Positions 45,262-55,068 are shown, counted from the stretch's first letter. The stretch is DNA of 64,000 bases from Maricurvus nonylphenolicus (GCF_042854845.1 NZ_AP031498.1:62001-126000), one strand, 5' to 3'. Numbers and translations: made by a program. Notes: generated by a model not told the origin, from the sequence alone.

Positions 45262-45690
45262 ATGTCGCACCAAGCGATTTTTGCCCCCATGTTATGCCTG
45301 TTTTTAGTGACTGCCGTTGTGTGGGTGCTGTTATTGATTCGTCGTTTAGGTTACTTCAGTGCCAATAAAATTCATCCGCAATCGGTGCCAACGCCGGATG
45401 CGGTTAAAGCTGCGGTACCTGAAAAGGTTCAGGTGGTGGGGAATAACCTGATCAACCTGTTCGAGTTACCGATGATCTTCTATGGGTTAACGCTGGTGGT
45501 AGCCATCGCAGGTATTGCCGATGACTGGTTTATTCGAGGTGCTTGGGCGTTTGTGGGTTTGCGTGCGCTGCACAGTGTTGTGCATTGTACCTACAACAAA
45601 GTGATGCACCGGTTTATGGTGTATGTGGTATCTAGCTTGGTGCTGTGGGCGTTGGTGATTAAGGTAGTGCTGCAGTTGGGTGTGCTTTAA
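45262..45690 (+). CDS. MAPEG-family membrane protein
   Basis: A 142-residue integral membrane protein with about four helices. The pattern NNLINLFELPMIFYGLTLV and RALHSVVHCTYNKVMHRF is typical of the MAPEG family (membrane-associated proteins in eicosanoid and glutathione metabolism). The ATG has AAAGGAG eight bases upstream. No substrate can be inferred. Confidence 0.85.
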   Translation: MSHQAIFAPMLCLFLVTAVVWVLLLIRRLGYFSANKIHPQSVPTPDAVKAAVPEKVQVVGNNLINLFELPMIFYGLTLVVAIAGIADDWFIRGAWAFVGLRALHSVVHCTYNKVMHRFMVYVVSSLVLWALVIKVVLQLGVL

Positions 45691-45711
45691 GTTTATCCTG
45701 CCGTTTTATCC

Positions 45712-45738
45712 GGGGTCTGACCAGCAGGGTCAGACCCC
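45712..45738. repeat. GGGGTCTGACC palindrome, REP-like
   Basis: GGGGTCTGACC and GGTCAGACCCC form an 11-pair stem with a five-base loop. The same core recurs at 60204-60229 and 61074-61086. It lies between the convergent MAPEG and napC genes and may also act as a terminator for one of them. Confidence 0.75.
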
Positions 45739-45765
45739 TTGCTTCCGTTTTCCTTTCTCTTGCTT

Positions 45766-46350
45766 TTACCAGCCTTCTACGCCCGACATATCAGGTAACT
45801 GGTGGGCAATGCCTTTGTGGCAGTCGATACAGGTTTTCTCGCCGCTGGCTAATGCGGAAGAATGCATGTCTACCGCACGTGGGCTTTGGCGCGTGAAATC
45901 CATAAAATCAAATTCATGACAGTTGCGGCACTCGCGGGAGTTGTTGGCTTTTAGGCGCGCCCACTCGTGTTCGGCCAGGCGTCGACGGTTGGCCTCAAAT
46001 TTTTCTCGGGTGTTGATGGTGCCAAAGATCTTGCCCCACACCTCTTTTGAGGCCGCCATCTTGCGGGCCATTTTGTACGTCCAGTCGTGGGGTACATGGC
46101 AGTCGGAGCACTTGGCACGTACGCCGGAACGATTGGAAAAGTGAATAGTATCCTTCAGTTCCACATACACGTTATCACGCATTTCGTGACAGCCAGTACA
46201 GAAGGTTTGTGTATTGGTGAATTCCATGGCGGTGTTAAATGCACCCCAGAACATTATCCCGGCGATAAAGCCGCCCATGGTTAAAAACCCCAGGCTGTAA
46301 TGCACGCTGGGGCGGTTGAGCACCTTCCAGTATTGTTTTAACCAATTCAT
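45766..46350 (-). CDS. napC: Periplasmic nitrate reductase membrane tetraheme cytochrome NapC
   Basis: Passes electrons from quinol to NapAB. The 194-residue protein has one N-terminal membrane helix (about 16-36) and four CxxCH hemes: CTGCHEM, CSDCHVP, CRNCHEF and CIDCHKG. This is the NapC/NirT pattern. Last gene of the napEFDABC operon. Confidence 0.95.
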   Translation of the reverse strand: MNWLKQYWKVLNRPSVHYSLGFLTMGGFIAGIMFWGAFNTAMEFTNTQTFCTGCHEMRDNVYVELKDTIHFSNRSGVRAKCSDCHVPHDWTYKMARKMAASKEVWGKIFGTINTREKFEANRRRLAEHEWARLKANNSRECRNCHEFDFMDFTRQSPRAVDMHSSALASGEKTCIDCHKGIAHQLPDMSGVEGW

Positions 46351-46366
46351 GTTAGGCCCCTATTAT

Positions 46367-46855
46367 TTATTGCTTGCGCAGTAATTTATCGACATCAATA
46401 AACTGGTTGGTAACCAGAGGCTTGGCATTGGTTTGTGTCACATGGCATTGATTGCAGAAGTAGCGTCGGGGCGATACGTCGGCAAGGAAGTTACCATCGC
46501 GATCCATATAGTGTGTGACACTGATCATCGGCGCCTGGGATTCCTCCGTCAATCGGCGGCTGTGACAGGATAGACACTTGTTAGCATTCTTATCCACTTG
46601 GTAGTTGTCGGTTTTGTGAGGAACCAGCGGCGGCTGCATGGGATAAGCCCGCTTTTGTTTTATATCGGTATTCTCAACCTTGGGGATGGCTGGTGCTTTG
46701 GGTTCAAAATTAATAGGTTGGTTTCCGCGTACGTTGGCGATGTCCTGTTGATTGGTTATGTCTTGGGCGTAGGTCTGCCAGTCTAGTTGCCCTCCGACTA
46801 TTCCTCCTACGCTAAATGCCAGTACCAGCAGGCTACAAAATACGAAATTTTTCAT
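46367..46855 (-). CDS. napB: Periplasmic nitrate reductase diheme cytochrome NapB
   Basis: Small subunit of periplasmic nitrate reductase. From the ATG at 46855 the 162 residues have a signal peptide (MKNFVFCSLLVLAFSVGG) and two CxxCH heme sites, CLSCHSR and CNQCHVT. GAGGAAAAGAACG precedes this ATG; an upstream in-frame start overlapping napA is less likely. Gap to napC is 16 bases. Confidence 0.94.
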   Translation of the reverse strand: MKNFVFCSLLVLAFSVGGIVGGQLDWQTYAQDITNQQDIANVRGNQPINFEPKAPAIPKVENTDIKQKRAYPMQPPLVPHKTDNYQVDKNANKCLSCHSRRLTEESQAPMISVTHYMDRDGNFLADVSPRRYFCNQCHVTQTNAKPLVTNQFIDVDKLLRKQ

Positions 46856-46868
46856 CGTTCTTTTCCTC

Positions 46869-49364
46869 TTAGGCCTTGCTGATTTTGACAGCGCATTTTT
46901 TGAAATCAGTTTGTTTGGAGATCGGATCGGTGGCATCCAGCGTGACTTTATTGATCAGCTGGCTGGCATCAAACCAGGCGACAAATACCAAGCCTACAGG
47001 AGGTTTATTGCGGCCACGCGTTTCTACGCGGGTACGAATTTCACCGCGCCTTGAGGTTACTTTGATTTCATCGCCACGACGTAAACCGCGTTTTGTGGCA
47101 TCGTCCGGATGCATATAACACACCGCATTCGGTACGGCTTTATGCAACTCGGGTACTCGCTGTGTCATGGAACCTGAATGCCAGTGTTCCAGCACTCGGC
47201 CGGTACATAACCACAGATCGTATTCTTCATCGGGGGCTTCTGCCGGCGGTTCATAGGGCAGGGCGAATATCAGTGCGCGATTATCGGGCTTGCCATAAAA
47301 CTGGAAGCCGGCGCCTTTTTCTACATAGGGGTCAGAGCCTTCCCTATAGCGCCACAGGGTTTCTTTACCATCGACGACTGGCCAACGCAGGCCGCGCTCT
47401 TCATGGTAGCGATCAAAGGGAGCAAGGTCGTGGCCGTGGTCACGGCCGAACTCAGCGTATTCTTCAAACAGGCCTTTTTGAATATAAAAGCCAAAATCCT
47501 TGGCTTCCTGGTTGTTGTAATCCGGTGATATTTCTTCCAGTGGATATTTGTTGGCGCGGCCATTGGCAAACAACACTTCGTAAAGTGTTTTACCTTTGTA
47601 GCCGGGGTTGGCGTTTAGTGTTTCCGCTGGCCAGACTTCATCGGTGGTAAAACGTTTGGAAAATTCCACCAGTTGCCACAGATCGGACTTGGCTTCTCCC
47701 GGTGCATCAATCATTTGGTACCAGAATTGTGTGCGCCGCTCGGCATTGCCGTAGGCGCCTTCTTTTTCTACCCACATGGCGGTGGGCAAAATTAAATCCG
47801 CTGTTTGGGCTGTAACAGTAGGGTAAGCATCGGAGACCACAATAAAGTTTTTAGGATTACGATAACCGGGATAACCTTCTTCATTAATATTGGCTGCAGC
47901 CTGCATATTGTTGTTCACTTGCACCCAATACACATTCATGTCGCCGTCTTTTAATTTCCGGTTGTGCAGTACGGCGTGGTAACCGGGTTTGGGCGGGATA
48001 TGGTCTTTGGGCAGTTGCCAGATCTTTTCCGCCATAGCCCGGTGTTTGGGATTGGCGACAACCATATCGGCGGGCAAACGATGGGAGAAGGTGCCGACTT
48101 CACGTGCAGTACCACAGGCTGACGGTTGGCCGGTTAAGGAGAAGGGGCTATTGCCCGGTGTGGCAATCTTGCCGGTCAGTAAGTGAATATTGTAAATCAG
48201 GTTATTACACCAAACCCCGCGGGTGTGCTGGTTAAAACCCATGGTCCAGAAAGACGTGACTTTGGTTTTTGGATCTGCATAGAGTTCGGCGAGTTTTTCC
48301 AGATCCTCTTTCGAGACGCCAGACAGTTCGCTGACATAGTCAGCGGTATATTTGCTGACGAATTTTTTAAATTCCCTAAAACTGATTTTTTTCGAACCAC
48401 CGGCTTTGTCTGCGTTTTTGGCTTGCTGTTGCAACGGATGTTCGGGGCGCAAACCGTAACCGATATCGTCATTGCCTTTAACAAACTTGGTGTGCTTGTC
48501 GACAAAGTCCTTATTCACCCGGCCGGTTTTAATAATGTAATGCGCGATATAGTTAAGAATGGCCAAGTCTGTTTGCGGTTCAAAAATAATGCCTTGATCG
48601 GCCAGGTCATAACAGCGGTGTTTATAGGTGGACAGCACAGACACTTTAACGTGGTCTGCACTTAAGCGACGGTCGGTCACTCGCGTCCAGAGGATAGGAT
48701 GCATCTCTGCCATATTGGAACCCCAAAGCACAAAGGCGTCGGCGGCTTCAATATCGTCGTAGCAGCCCATGGGTTCATCAATGCCAAAGGTGCGCATAAA
48801 ACCTGCCACCGCCGATGCCATACAATGGCGGGCGTTGGGCTCAATATTGTTAGAGCGGAAGCCGGCTTTCATTAATTTAACCGCGGCATAACCTTCCCAC
48901 ACTGTCCATTGCCCGGAGCCAAACATACCAATGCCACTGGGGCCTTTTTCTTTCAGTGTGGCTTTATATTTTTCTGCCATGACATCAAAGGCTTCATCCC
49001 AGCTGACTTCTTCAAAGCTGCCGTTTTTGTCGTACTTGCCGTTTGTTTTTCGCAGCAAAGGTTTGGTCAAGCGATCTTCGCCGTACATGATTTTTGACAG
49101 GAAGTAACCTTTAACGCAATTTAGGCCTTTATTCACTTCGCACTTAATATCACCGTGGGTGGCCACCACCTTGCCTTCTTTAGTGGCAACGTTAACGCTG
49201 CAACCCGTGCCGCAAAAACGGCAGGGAGCCTTGGACCACTTCAATTGGGTTTGGCTCGAACTGGTTATTAAATTGCTGGCGTTGGCTGGCGCCTGCAGGC
49301 CGGCAGCAGCGGCAGCCATGGCGACGGCATTGGCTTTAATATAATCGCGACGGTTGAGTTCCAT
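46869..49364 (-). CDS. napA: Periplasmic nitrate reductase catalytic subunit NapA
   Basis: Reduces nitrate to nitrite in the periplasm using a molybdenum bis-MGD cofactor. The 831 residues begin with a twin-arginine signal (NRRDYIK then AVAMAAAAAGLQAPA), the [4Fe-4S] cysteines CRFCGTGC and CVKGYF, and the molybdopterin-oxidoreductase domains. The conserved RHCMASAV contains the molybdenum-ligating cysteine. Length and motifs are complete. Confidence 0.97.
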   Translation of the reverse strand: MELNRRDYIKANAVAMAAAAAGLQAPANASNLITSSSQTQLKWSKAPCRFCGTGCSVNVATKEGKVVATHGDIKCEVNKGLNCVKGYFLSKIMYGEDRLTKPLLRKTNGKYDKNGSFEEVSWDEAFDVMAEKYKATLKEKGPSGIGMFGSGQWTVWEGYAAVKLMKAGFRSNNIEPNARHCMASAVAGFMRTFGIDEPMGCYDDIEAADAFVLWGSNMAEMHPILWTRVTDRRLSADHVKVSVLSTYKHRCYDLADQGIIFEPQTDLAILNYIAHYIIKTGRVNKDFVDKHTKFVKGNDDIGYGLRPEHPLQQQAKNADKAGGSKKISFREFKKFVSKYTADYVSELSGVSKEDLEKLAELYADPKTKVTSFWTMGFNQHTRGVWCNNLIYNIHLLTGKIATPGNSPFSLTGQPSACGTAREVGTFSHRLPADMVVANPKHRAMAEKIWQLPKDHIPPKPGYHAVLHNRKLKDGDMNVYWVQVNNNMQAAANINEEGYPGYRNPKNFIVVSDAYPTVTAQTADLILPTAMWVEKEGAYGNAERRTQFWYQMIDAPGEAKSDLWQLVEFSKRFTTDEVWPAETLNANPGYKGKTLYEVLFANGRANKYPLEEISPDYNNQEAKDFGFYIQKGLFEEYAEFGRDHGHDLAPFDRYHEERGLRWPVVDGKETLWRYREGSDPYVEKGAGFQFYGKPDNRALIFALPYEPPAEAPDEEYDLWLCTGRVLEHWHSGSMTQRVPELHKAVPNAVCYMHPDDATKRGLRRGDEIKVTSRRGEIRTRVETRGRNKPPVGLVFVAWFDASQLINKVTLDATDPISKQTDFKKCAVKISKA

Positions 49365-49397
49365 AATGTGCCTCGCAGTGAGTGCGTCAGTAACGGG

Positions 49398-49700
49398 TTA
49401 TTCGGTAACGGCGTAAGCCAGCGTGGATGTATCATCCTGTTGATGGAAAACCATCTGCACCGACAGGGTGCCTTCCAGCAGTCGGATAGTGTCCATATGT
49501 TCGGATAGTTCAGCTGTGGAGTTGCCTTCAACCGTCACCACCAACTTGGCATGGTTATCATCGGTATGAACTTCTGCGTTGGGCATGGCTTCAATCTGCT
49601 GACGCAACTGCAGAAATTGTTCCGGCTGGCAGTAAACCACCAGACTGGCGACATGCCATTCCGGAGGGCTGGCGTTGTTATGTTGGTCCGCGGGTATCAT
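49398..49700 (-). CDS. napD: NapA chaperone NapD
   Basis: Binds the Tat signal of NapA during cofactor loading. The 100 residues from ATG 49700 include EWHVASLVVYCQPEQFLQLRQQIEAMPNAEVH and the family's ferredoxin-like pattern. GGAGAAAACCC precedes this ATG. The start lies 23 bases inside the end of napF. Confidence 0.9.
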   Translation of the reverse strand: MIPADQHNNASPPEWHVASLVVYCQPEQFLQLRQQIEAMPNAEVHTDDNHAKLVVTVEGNSTAELSEHMDTIRLLEGTLSVQMVFHQQDDTSTLAYAVTE

Positions 49701-50046
49701 GGGTTTTCTCCTTTGCAGCATCCGTTGAAAGCGGTTGCAAGGCGATGGCCTGGCTTGGGCAGCTGGCGGCGCAATCACCACAGGCAGTACACAGGGTTGT
49801 ATTCACGGTTGGGTTGGCCGGTTGGCCTAAAGTGGGACGTAAGTTGATCGCCTCTTCCGGGCAGATTTCTTTACAGGTAAAACACACAATGCCTTGCCGG
49901 CTCAGGCAGGCAGAAGTGATGCTGGCAACAAGCGGTGATGTTGCCGGTGGCGATACAGGCGCTTTGCCGAGTTGGCTGAAGCGCCCGCGTAACAGTTGGC
50001 GGCGGCTTATATCTATGCCTTCTGTCGTTGTGGTTTCTATTTCCAT
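49678..50046 (-). CDS. napF: Ferredoxin-type protein NapF, short form
   Basis: Cytoplasmic iron-sulfur protein linked to NapA maturation. The 122 residues show two cysteine clusters: C...CFTCKEICPEEAI and LCTACGDCAASCPSQAI. E. coli NapF is about 160 residues with three clusters, so this is shorter with no clear first cluster near the N-terminus (SRRQLLRGRFSQLGKAPVSPPATS). It overlaps napD. Confidence 0.88.
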   Translation of the reverse strand: MEIETTTTEGIDISRRQLLRGRFSQLGKAPVSPPATSPLVASITSACLSRQGIVCFTCKEICPEEAINLRPTLGQPANPTVNTTLCTACGDCAASCPSQAIALQPLSTDAAKEKTHDTRGPT

Positions 50047-50095
50047 GGTTTCTGCTTCCAGGTGCTTAACCGTCTAGGGGTTAATGGAACATGGA

Positions 50096-50257
50096 CTAAT
50101 AGGAGGGTGGCCCCAGGATTAATTGGGCCATCCAGACAAAGAAACCAAACCCACCGACCAGCACGATGGAGAGGATGGGGAACAAAAACACCACGATAAA
50201 CAGAAACAGGCGGAATTCCTGATGCTTGGTGAGGCTGTCTTCTTCAGGGGTGGACAC
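50096..50257 (-). CDS. napE: Small nap-operon membrane protein NapE
   Basis: A 53-residue one-helix protein, first in the nap operon: KHQEFRLFLFIVVFLFPILS is the NapE signature. I chose GTG 50257 (V before STPEED) because AAAGGAGA lies seven to eight bases upstream; the longer frame from 50278 would include that site. Function unknown, although common in nap operons. Confidence 0.85.
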   Translation of the reverse strand: MSTPEEDSLTKHQEFRLFLFIVVFLFPILSIVLVGGFGFFVWMAQLILGPPSY

Positions 50258-50360
50258 AGCGCTTCTCCTTTCTACCACAATCCTGTTAGTGCCCTATTCA
50301 ACGGGAATAAGGTTACAGATTTGAGTGTAGACCATTAAGAAATGGTAATAAGGATTGGGG

Positions 50361-50396
50361 CGCCATTCCTGGATCCCCGTTTTCACGGGGATGGCG
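50361..50396. repeat. REP-like hairpin between the RND gene and napE
   Basis: ATCCCCGT/ACGGGGAT stem (50373-50380 with 50385-50392, loop TTTC), with outer CGCCAT (50361) and ATGGCG (50391) also complementary. It lies past the RND transporter stop (reverse strand) and looks like an intergenic palindrome of the REP type. It may also terminate that gene. Confidence 0.5.
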
Positions 50397-50414
50397 TTAG
50401 AGAGATTTTGCTAG

Positions 50415-53400
50415 CTAAGCGCTTTCATCATGAATTTCACTGGGCTTGCCCATAAGTCCTCGCAGTTTATCCCGCAATTGCTCTGCGCTGACATAGAGGG
50501 CCGGTACCAAAATTAAGGTTACGGTGGTGGCGAACATCACCCCAAACGACAGGGAGATCACCATGGGAATCAGGAACTGTGCCTGGGTACTGGTTTCCGC
50601 CATGATCGGGGTCAGGCCAATAAAGGTGGTTAACGAGGTAAGGATGATTGGCCGGAAGCGATCTCGGCCAGCCATCATCACGGCCTGCAGTGATGCGTGG
50701 CCTTCCTTGCGTAACTGGTTGATACGGTCGAGCAACACCAGGTTATCGTTTACCACAACCCCGGCACAGGCGAAGAACCCCAGCATCGACATCATGCTGA
50801 CTTCACGGCCCATAATGGCGTGGCCAATCACCGCACCCATAAAGCCAAAGGGAATGGCGGTGAGGATGAGTAAGGGTTGCCAATAGGAACGGAAGGCAAC
50901 CGCCATCAAACCGTAAATAGCCACCATGGCCAGGCCGAAGTTTTGCACGGCACTGACCATAAAGGTGTTTTCCTCTTTCATATCCCCTTCAATGGTCAGC
51001 GTCAGGCCGGGGTATTCGCTTTGCCATTGGCTGAGGTTGCGTTTGAAGAGATCCATCACCAGCATGGTGGCATCACTGGTGCCTGGTGCTACGTCGGCAC
51101 TGATGGTGATACTGCGTTTGCGATCCACGCGATCAATGGTGGTGTAACCGGGCACAAAGTCGATCTCGGCTACCGCATCGAGGGGGATTTCACGTTGGTC
51201 CTGGGTGCGGATGCGCATATCGGATAGCTGGTCGATATTATCCCGCTCGCCTTCCGGGTAGCGGACCATGACTTTGACATCTTCATTGCCGCGAGGAATA
51301 CGCTGGGCCTCTTCACCGTAGAACCCCTGGCGTACCTGGCGGGCGATATCGGCCAGACCCAGGCCCAGGGTTTCGGCGTGGGATTTAAGATCCAGCTCGA
51401 TCTCTGTGCGCGCAGCGGTATGGGTATCTTTGATATCAAACACGCCGGGGTAGTGGCTGAGCTTTTCTTTAACGGCCTCGACCGCGGCGGTGAGGTTGTC
51501 CTGGTTACTGTCATTGATAGTCAGGCGCAGATTAATATCCTTCGAGCGACTGTTGATGGTGTAACTGATATCAATATCTTCGGCTTCCGGTAAATCACCG
51601 ATTTGTTCGCGCCACTGTTTGGCCACTTGCTCGGCGCTGACTTCCCGGTTTTCGGCTCGTACCAGCGCCAGGGCGATAACGATATTGTTGTCGTAACCCC
51701 AGGACTGTAAATCCTGAATAAAAGGCTGGCCGTCATTAAGTTCGCTGAGCTGACCGTTGGATTGCAGTTTTACCACCGCAGATTCTACTTGCTTAAGCAC
51801 CTTGTCGGTCTGCGAGAAGGGGGTGCCCTCGGGCAGGGTTATGCGCGCCTGCAGAAAATCCGACGGCACCACAGGCATAAAGGTACGAGTCAGCCAGCCG
51901 CCGTTGTAGATGGCCACCGACAGGGCAAAAGCCACCACAAACACACTGATGGTCGCTGACTTGTTATTCAGCATGTGCTCAAGGCGGGGCAGGTAAACCT
52001 TGTCGGAAAAGTGCAGCATGGTGGCCGACAGCTTTTCGCGTAGCAGTTCGAGGCGGCGAAAAATAGCGATGGAGCTGCTGGGTTGTTCTGGTTTCAGGTG
52101 GGACAGGTGCGAAGGCAGAATCAGCAGCGATTCTACCAGCGAGAAAAATAGTGCCAGGATCACCACAACGGGAATGGCATAACTTATATCGCCCATGGTC
52201 CCCGGTACGCCCAGAATGGGCATAAAGAAGATCATGGTACTGATGACGGCAAAGGATACCGGCTTACCCACCAGCTTGGCGCCACTGGCCGCAGCGGCAT
52301 TACCCTTCAAGCCGTGTTGTTGGCGCGAGTAAATACTCTCGCCGACGATAATCGCATCGTCCACCACAATCCCCAGCACCAGCAGAAAGGCAAACAGGGA
52401 AATCATATTCAGGCTAACACCAGCGTAGGGCAGCAGCCAGAAGGCCCCCATAAAGGCGATCGCAATGCCCACGCAAACCCAGAAGGCCAGCGCCGGGCGC
52501 AGGAACAGCATCAGCACAATAAATACCAGGATCAAACCGCTGATGGAGTTCTTCAACAGCAGGTTCATACGGCCTTTAAAGACGTGGGACCAATCGCCCC
52601 AGATTCTGGCCTCAATGCCCGGTGGCAGCTGCAGGGTTTGTACATATTCCTCCACCGAGGCGGAGGCGGCGAGAATATCCGGGTTATCGGTGATGTAGAG
52701 TTTTAAGAATACGGCGGGCTTGCCGTTGAAGTGGGCAATTAAATCCTGATCGGCAAAGCCGTCGGTAATGGTGGCGATATCGCCCAGATAAAGCTTGGCA
52801 CCGTCCTCGCGGCTCTCGACGACAATATTGGCAAAGTCAGACGCCTGGTAGGCCTGACCACGGGTCTGTAGCTGTATGTCGCCGCGCTCGGATTTAATCA
52901 CACCGGCAGGCAGGTTCAGCGATGATTGGCGAATGGCATTGACCACCTGCTCAAAACTGAGGTTGTAGTGGCGCAGGGTATTTTCCGATACCTCAATGGC
53001 CATCTCGTCGGGGCGGGTGGCGTTGATATCCACCATGGATACTGTTGGCAGCAGTGTTAGTTGATCGCGCAGGTTTTCACCGGCAGTTTTCAAGGCAGAT
53101 TCTTCTACATCACCATAGAGGGCAATGCTCATCACTTCACTGCGCCACAGCAGCTCGGTGACCTGCGGGCGTTCGGCTTCAGTAGGAAAGGTGGGGATGG
53201 CATCAACCCGGGTTTTAATATTGTTAAGCAGGCGCTGGGTATCGAAGCCGTGGGTAACTTCTACTGTAACCTGGCCGCTGGCCAGACGGGCGACAGAGGT
53301 GATCTCCTTGATGCCGTCGAGATCGGCAATGGCTTCCTCGATGCGCTTAACAATCAGCTCCTCCACCTCCTGTGGGCCGGCGCCCGGGTAGGGCACCGAG

Positions 53401-53543
53401 ACTTGAATCCGATCGGTAGAGACCCGCGGGAAGACTTCTTTGTCGAGCTTATTGATATTTATCAGGCCACCGATAAGGATCATGGCCATCAGTAGATTGG
53501 CGGCAATCGGGTTTTCCACAAACCATTGAATAAGGCGATTCAC
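50415..53543 (-). CDS. RND-family efflux transporter, inner-membrane subunit
   Basis: A 1042-residue proton-driven pump of the AcrB/MexB superfamily. N-terminal FVENPIAANLLMAMILIGG, periplasmic loops, and the fourth-helix motif (LGIVVDDAIIVGE, charged residues needed for proton relay) are present, as is the mirror in the C-terminal half (GVVVNDNLVLLDRINQLR). It lacks the outer-membrane channel gene. The upstream gene encodes its adaptor. Substrate unknown; it looks like the hydrophobe/amphiphile type more than a metal exporter. Confidence 0.93.
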   Translation of the reverse strand: MNRLIQWFVENPIAANLLMAMILIGGLININKLDKEVFPRVSTDRIQVSVPYPGAGPQEVEELIVKRIEEAIADLDGIKEITSVARLASGQVTVEVTHGFDTQRLLNNIKTRVDAIPTFPTEAERPQVTELLWRSEVMSIALYGDVEESALKTAGENLRDQLTLLPTVSMVDINATRPDEMAIEVSENTLRHYNLSFEQVVNAIRQSSLNLPAGVIKSERGDIQLQTRGQAYQASDFANIVVESREDGAKLYLGDIATITDGFADQDLIAHFNGKPAVFLKLYITDNPDILAASASVEEYVQTLQLPPGIEARIWGDWSHVFKGRMNLLLKNSISGLILVFIVLMLFLRPALAFWVCVGIAIAFMGAFWLLPYAGVSLNMISLFAFLLVLGIVVDDAIIVGESIYSRQQHGLKGNAAAASGAKLVGKPVSFAVISTMIFFMPILGVPGTMGDISYAIPVVVILALFFSLVESLLILPSHLSHLKPEQPSSSIAIFRRLELLREKLSATMLHFSDKVYLPRLEHMLNNKSATISVFVVAFALSVAIYNGGWLTRTFMPVVPSDFLQARITLPEGTPFSQTDKVLKQVESAVVKLQSNGQLSELNDGQPFIQDLQSWGYDNNIVIALALVRAENREVSAEQVAKQWREQIGDLPEAEDIDISYTINSRSKDINLRLTINDSNQDNLTAAVEAVKEKLSHYPGVFDIKDTHTAARTEIELDLKSHAETLGLGLADIARQVRQGFYGEEAQRIPRGNEDVKVMVRYPEGERDNIDQLSDMRIRTQDQREIPLDAVAEIDFVPGYTTIDRVDRKRSITISADVAPGTSDATMLVMDLFKRNLSQWQSEYPGLTLTIEGDMKEENTFMVSAVQNFGLAMVAIYGLMAVAFRSYWQPLLILTAIPFGFMGAVIGHAIMGREVSMMSMLGFFACAGVVVNDNLVLLDRINQLRKEGHASLQAVMMAGRDRFRPIILTSLTTFIGLTPIMAETSTQAQFLIPMVISLSFGVMFATTVTLILVPALYVSAEQLRDKLRGLMGKPSEIHDESA

Positions 53544-53549
53544 AGCGGC

Positions 53550-54785
53550 TTACCCCTCGGCAATTAAATCGTGGCCGGACGCTTCTATGGGCTCCTTTGC
53601 CTCCGACAGGGGGGTAACCACAATACCTTCAGACAGATAGCTTTGGCGTTCGATCACAATGGGGGTGCCGGAAGTTATCTCGGCCTGGATCCAGGCGGTA
53701 TTGGCATCGGTATGTAAAACATTCACGGTTTGCTGGTGAGCGCGCTGCTGGTCATCCAGCACATAAATTTGATCACCCTTAAACAGCGCCTGTTTGGGAA
53801 TCGAGATGACATTGTCCAACTCGCGACCGCGGATTTCCGCTTCCACAAACAGGCCAACAATCAGCGGCACCTGGGTTGAACCCGGGTTGGCCACAAAGGG
53901 GTCAACCACCTCGGCCACCGCATAGTAGAGGCGCGAGCGGGTATCAATACTGGCGTCAGTTCGCGCAATGCGGCCCTGCCATTGATATTGCTTACCGGCA
54001 ATGGTGCCCTTGATGGTGACTTCCGGGCCCTGTTTGAGCTCACCACCACGGAAACCCAACGGCAGATCCAACAGCGCTGCCTGACGGTCAGTTACCGACA
54101 AACGAATTTCCGCTACGCTGGTATCGTACACAGTGGCAATGCGGCTGCCAGGGGTAACATATTGGCCCAGGTCCACCAGGGTTTCCCGCACCCGGCCGTT
54201 AAACGGTACGCTGATCTTGGTGCGCTGCAAGTCCAGTTTGGCCTGGTCGCGCTCGGCCTTGGCCGAGGCCAAATTCGCTTCTGCTGCAGCGACTTGTGGC
54301 TTTCGCAGGAACAGGTCGTTGGCATCGTCATTGCCAAGATCACGCCATTCCCGCCGGGCCTGACGCGCCTGGCCACGGTTGGTGGCTAGATCCTGTTGCG
54401 CCTGAGCAACACGGGCATTGGCGCGGATAGAGGCCAGCTCATAGTCCCGCGGATCAATATTCACCAGCGGTGTGCCTTCGCTAAAAAAGCCGCCGTTAAC
54501 AAAGTTATCAGACACCTCGGTAATGCGGCCTGCCACCTGCGCTACCAGATCAATTTCTCGTTTAGGGGCCACCGTGCCCTGGCTGCGTACCGTTAGCACT
54601 TCGGTTTTGGGGGTGGCTAACACCACATTGACCTGGATGGGCTTGGGCGCAGTGGGTGCTATGGGTTCGGGATTGGGGTGCAAGGTGGCAACAGCCAGGA
54701 CCAGAAGAGCCCCTACCAGCAGAATAATCACAAAAGCGGGAAGTTTGGTGAGAGAAGGCGGGACCTGCACAGTAGCTCCTTGCAT
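53550..54785 (-). CDS. RND efflux periplasmic adaptor (membrane fusion protein)
   Basis: A 411-residue adaptor with an N-terminal membrane anchor (about 15-35, FVIILLVGALLVLAVATL), a barrel-sandwich/lipoyl region (APKREIDLVAQVAGRITEV), a coiled-coil hairpin (about 120-175) and a beta-barrel. It precedes the pump gene by six bases. The listed start is ATG 54785; a GTG at 54770 has AAGGAG five bases upstream and may be the true start. Confidence 0.92.
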   Translation of the reverse strand: MQGATVQVPPSLTKLPAFVIILLVGALLVLAVATLHPNPEPIAPTAPKPIQVNVVLATPKTEVLTVRSQGTVAPKREIDLVAQVAGRITEVSDNFVNGGFFSEGTPLVNIDPRDYELASIRANARVAQAQQDLATNRGQARQARREWRDLGNDDANDLFLRKPQVAAAEANLASAKAERDQAKLDLQRTKISVPFNGRVRETLVDLGQYVTPGSRIATVYDTSVAEIRLSVTDRQAALLDLPLGFRGGELKQGPEVTIKGTIAGKQYQWQGRIARTDASIDTRSRLYYAVAEVVDPFVANPGSTQVPLIVGLFVEAEIRGRELDNVISIPKQALFKGDQIYVLDDQQRAHQQTVNVLHTDANTAWIQAEITSGTPIVIERQSYLSEGIVVTPLSEAKEPIEASGHDLIAEG

Positions 54786-54817
54786 ACAAATTAGGCAATT
54801 TGTAAAAGTGTACTACC

Positions 54818-55018
54818 TCATTCGCCTTGGTGTCTCAGGGCTTTACGTTTTTTATCTCTAAGGGTGCTGATCGGTGTTTTTAATAGATATTCCAGTTGTT
54901 TTAGGGACAGGGTTCTCAGCCACAAACCCTGGCTAAAAACAAGACTGGTATCCCTGCGTAAATCGCGGATAATCGGGGCTTCAGAATAATAAATAGGCCG
55001 CAGCCCTGCGCGGGCCAC
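54818..55018 (-). CDS. Small open frame, doubtful
   Basis: A 66-residue frame from a GTG start, basic (LSLKQLEYLLKTPISTLRDKKRKALRHQ). No family recognised and no good ribosome site. It lies in the 283-base space between the divergent efflux adaptor and tex genes, where the promoters of both should be. It could be a degraded gene or noise. Confidence 0.25.
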   Translation of the reverse strand: MARAGLRPIYYSEAPIIRDLRRDTSLVFSQGLWLRTLSLKQLEYLLKTPISTLRDKKRKALRHQGE

Positions 55019-55068
55019 GACCTATCCGCTATATACGATCTATACCGAAGTAGAGTTATCTTCCCCCC

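Noticed and set aside
50331..50346. ACCATT/AATGGT inverted repeat upstream of napE as a NarL/NarP site
   Set aside because: The spacing is four bases, not the two of the 7-2-7 consensus, and the half-sites differ; it may be an operator of something else.
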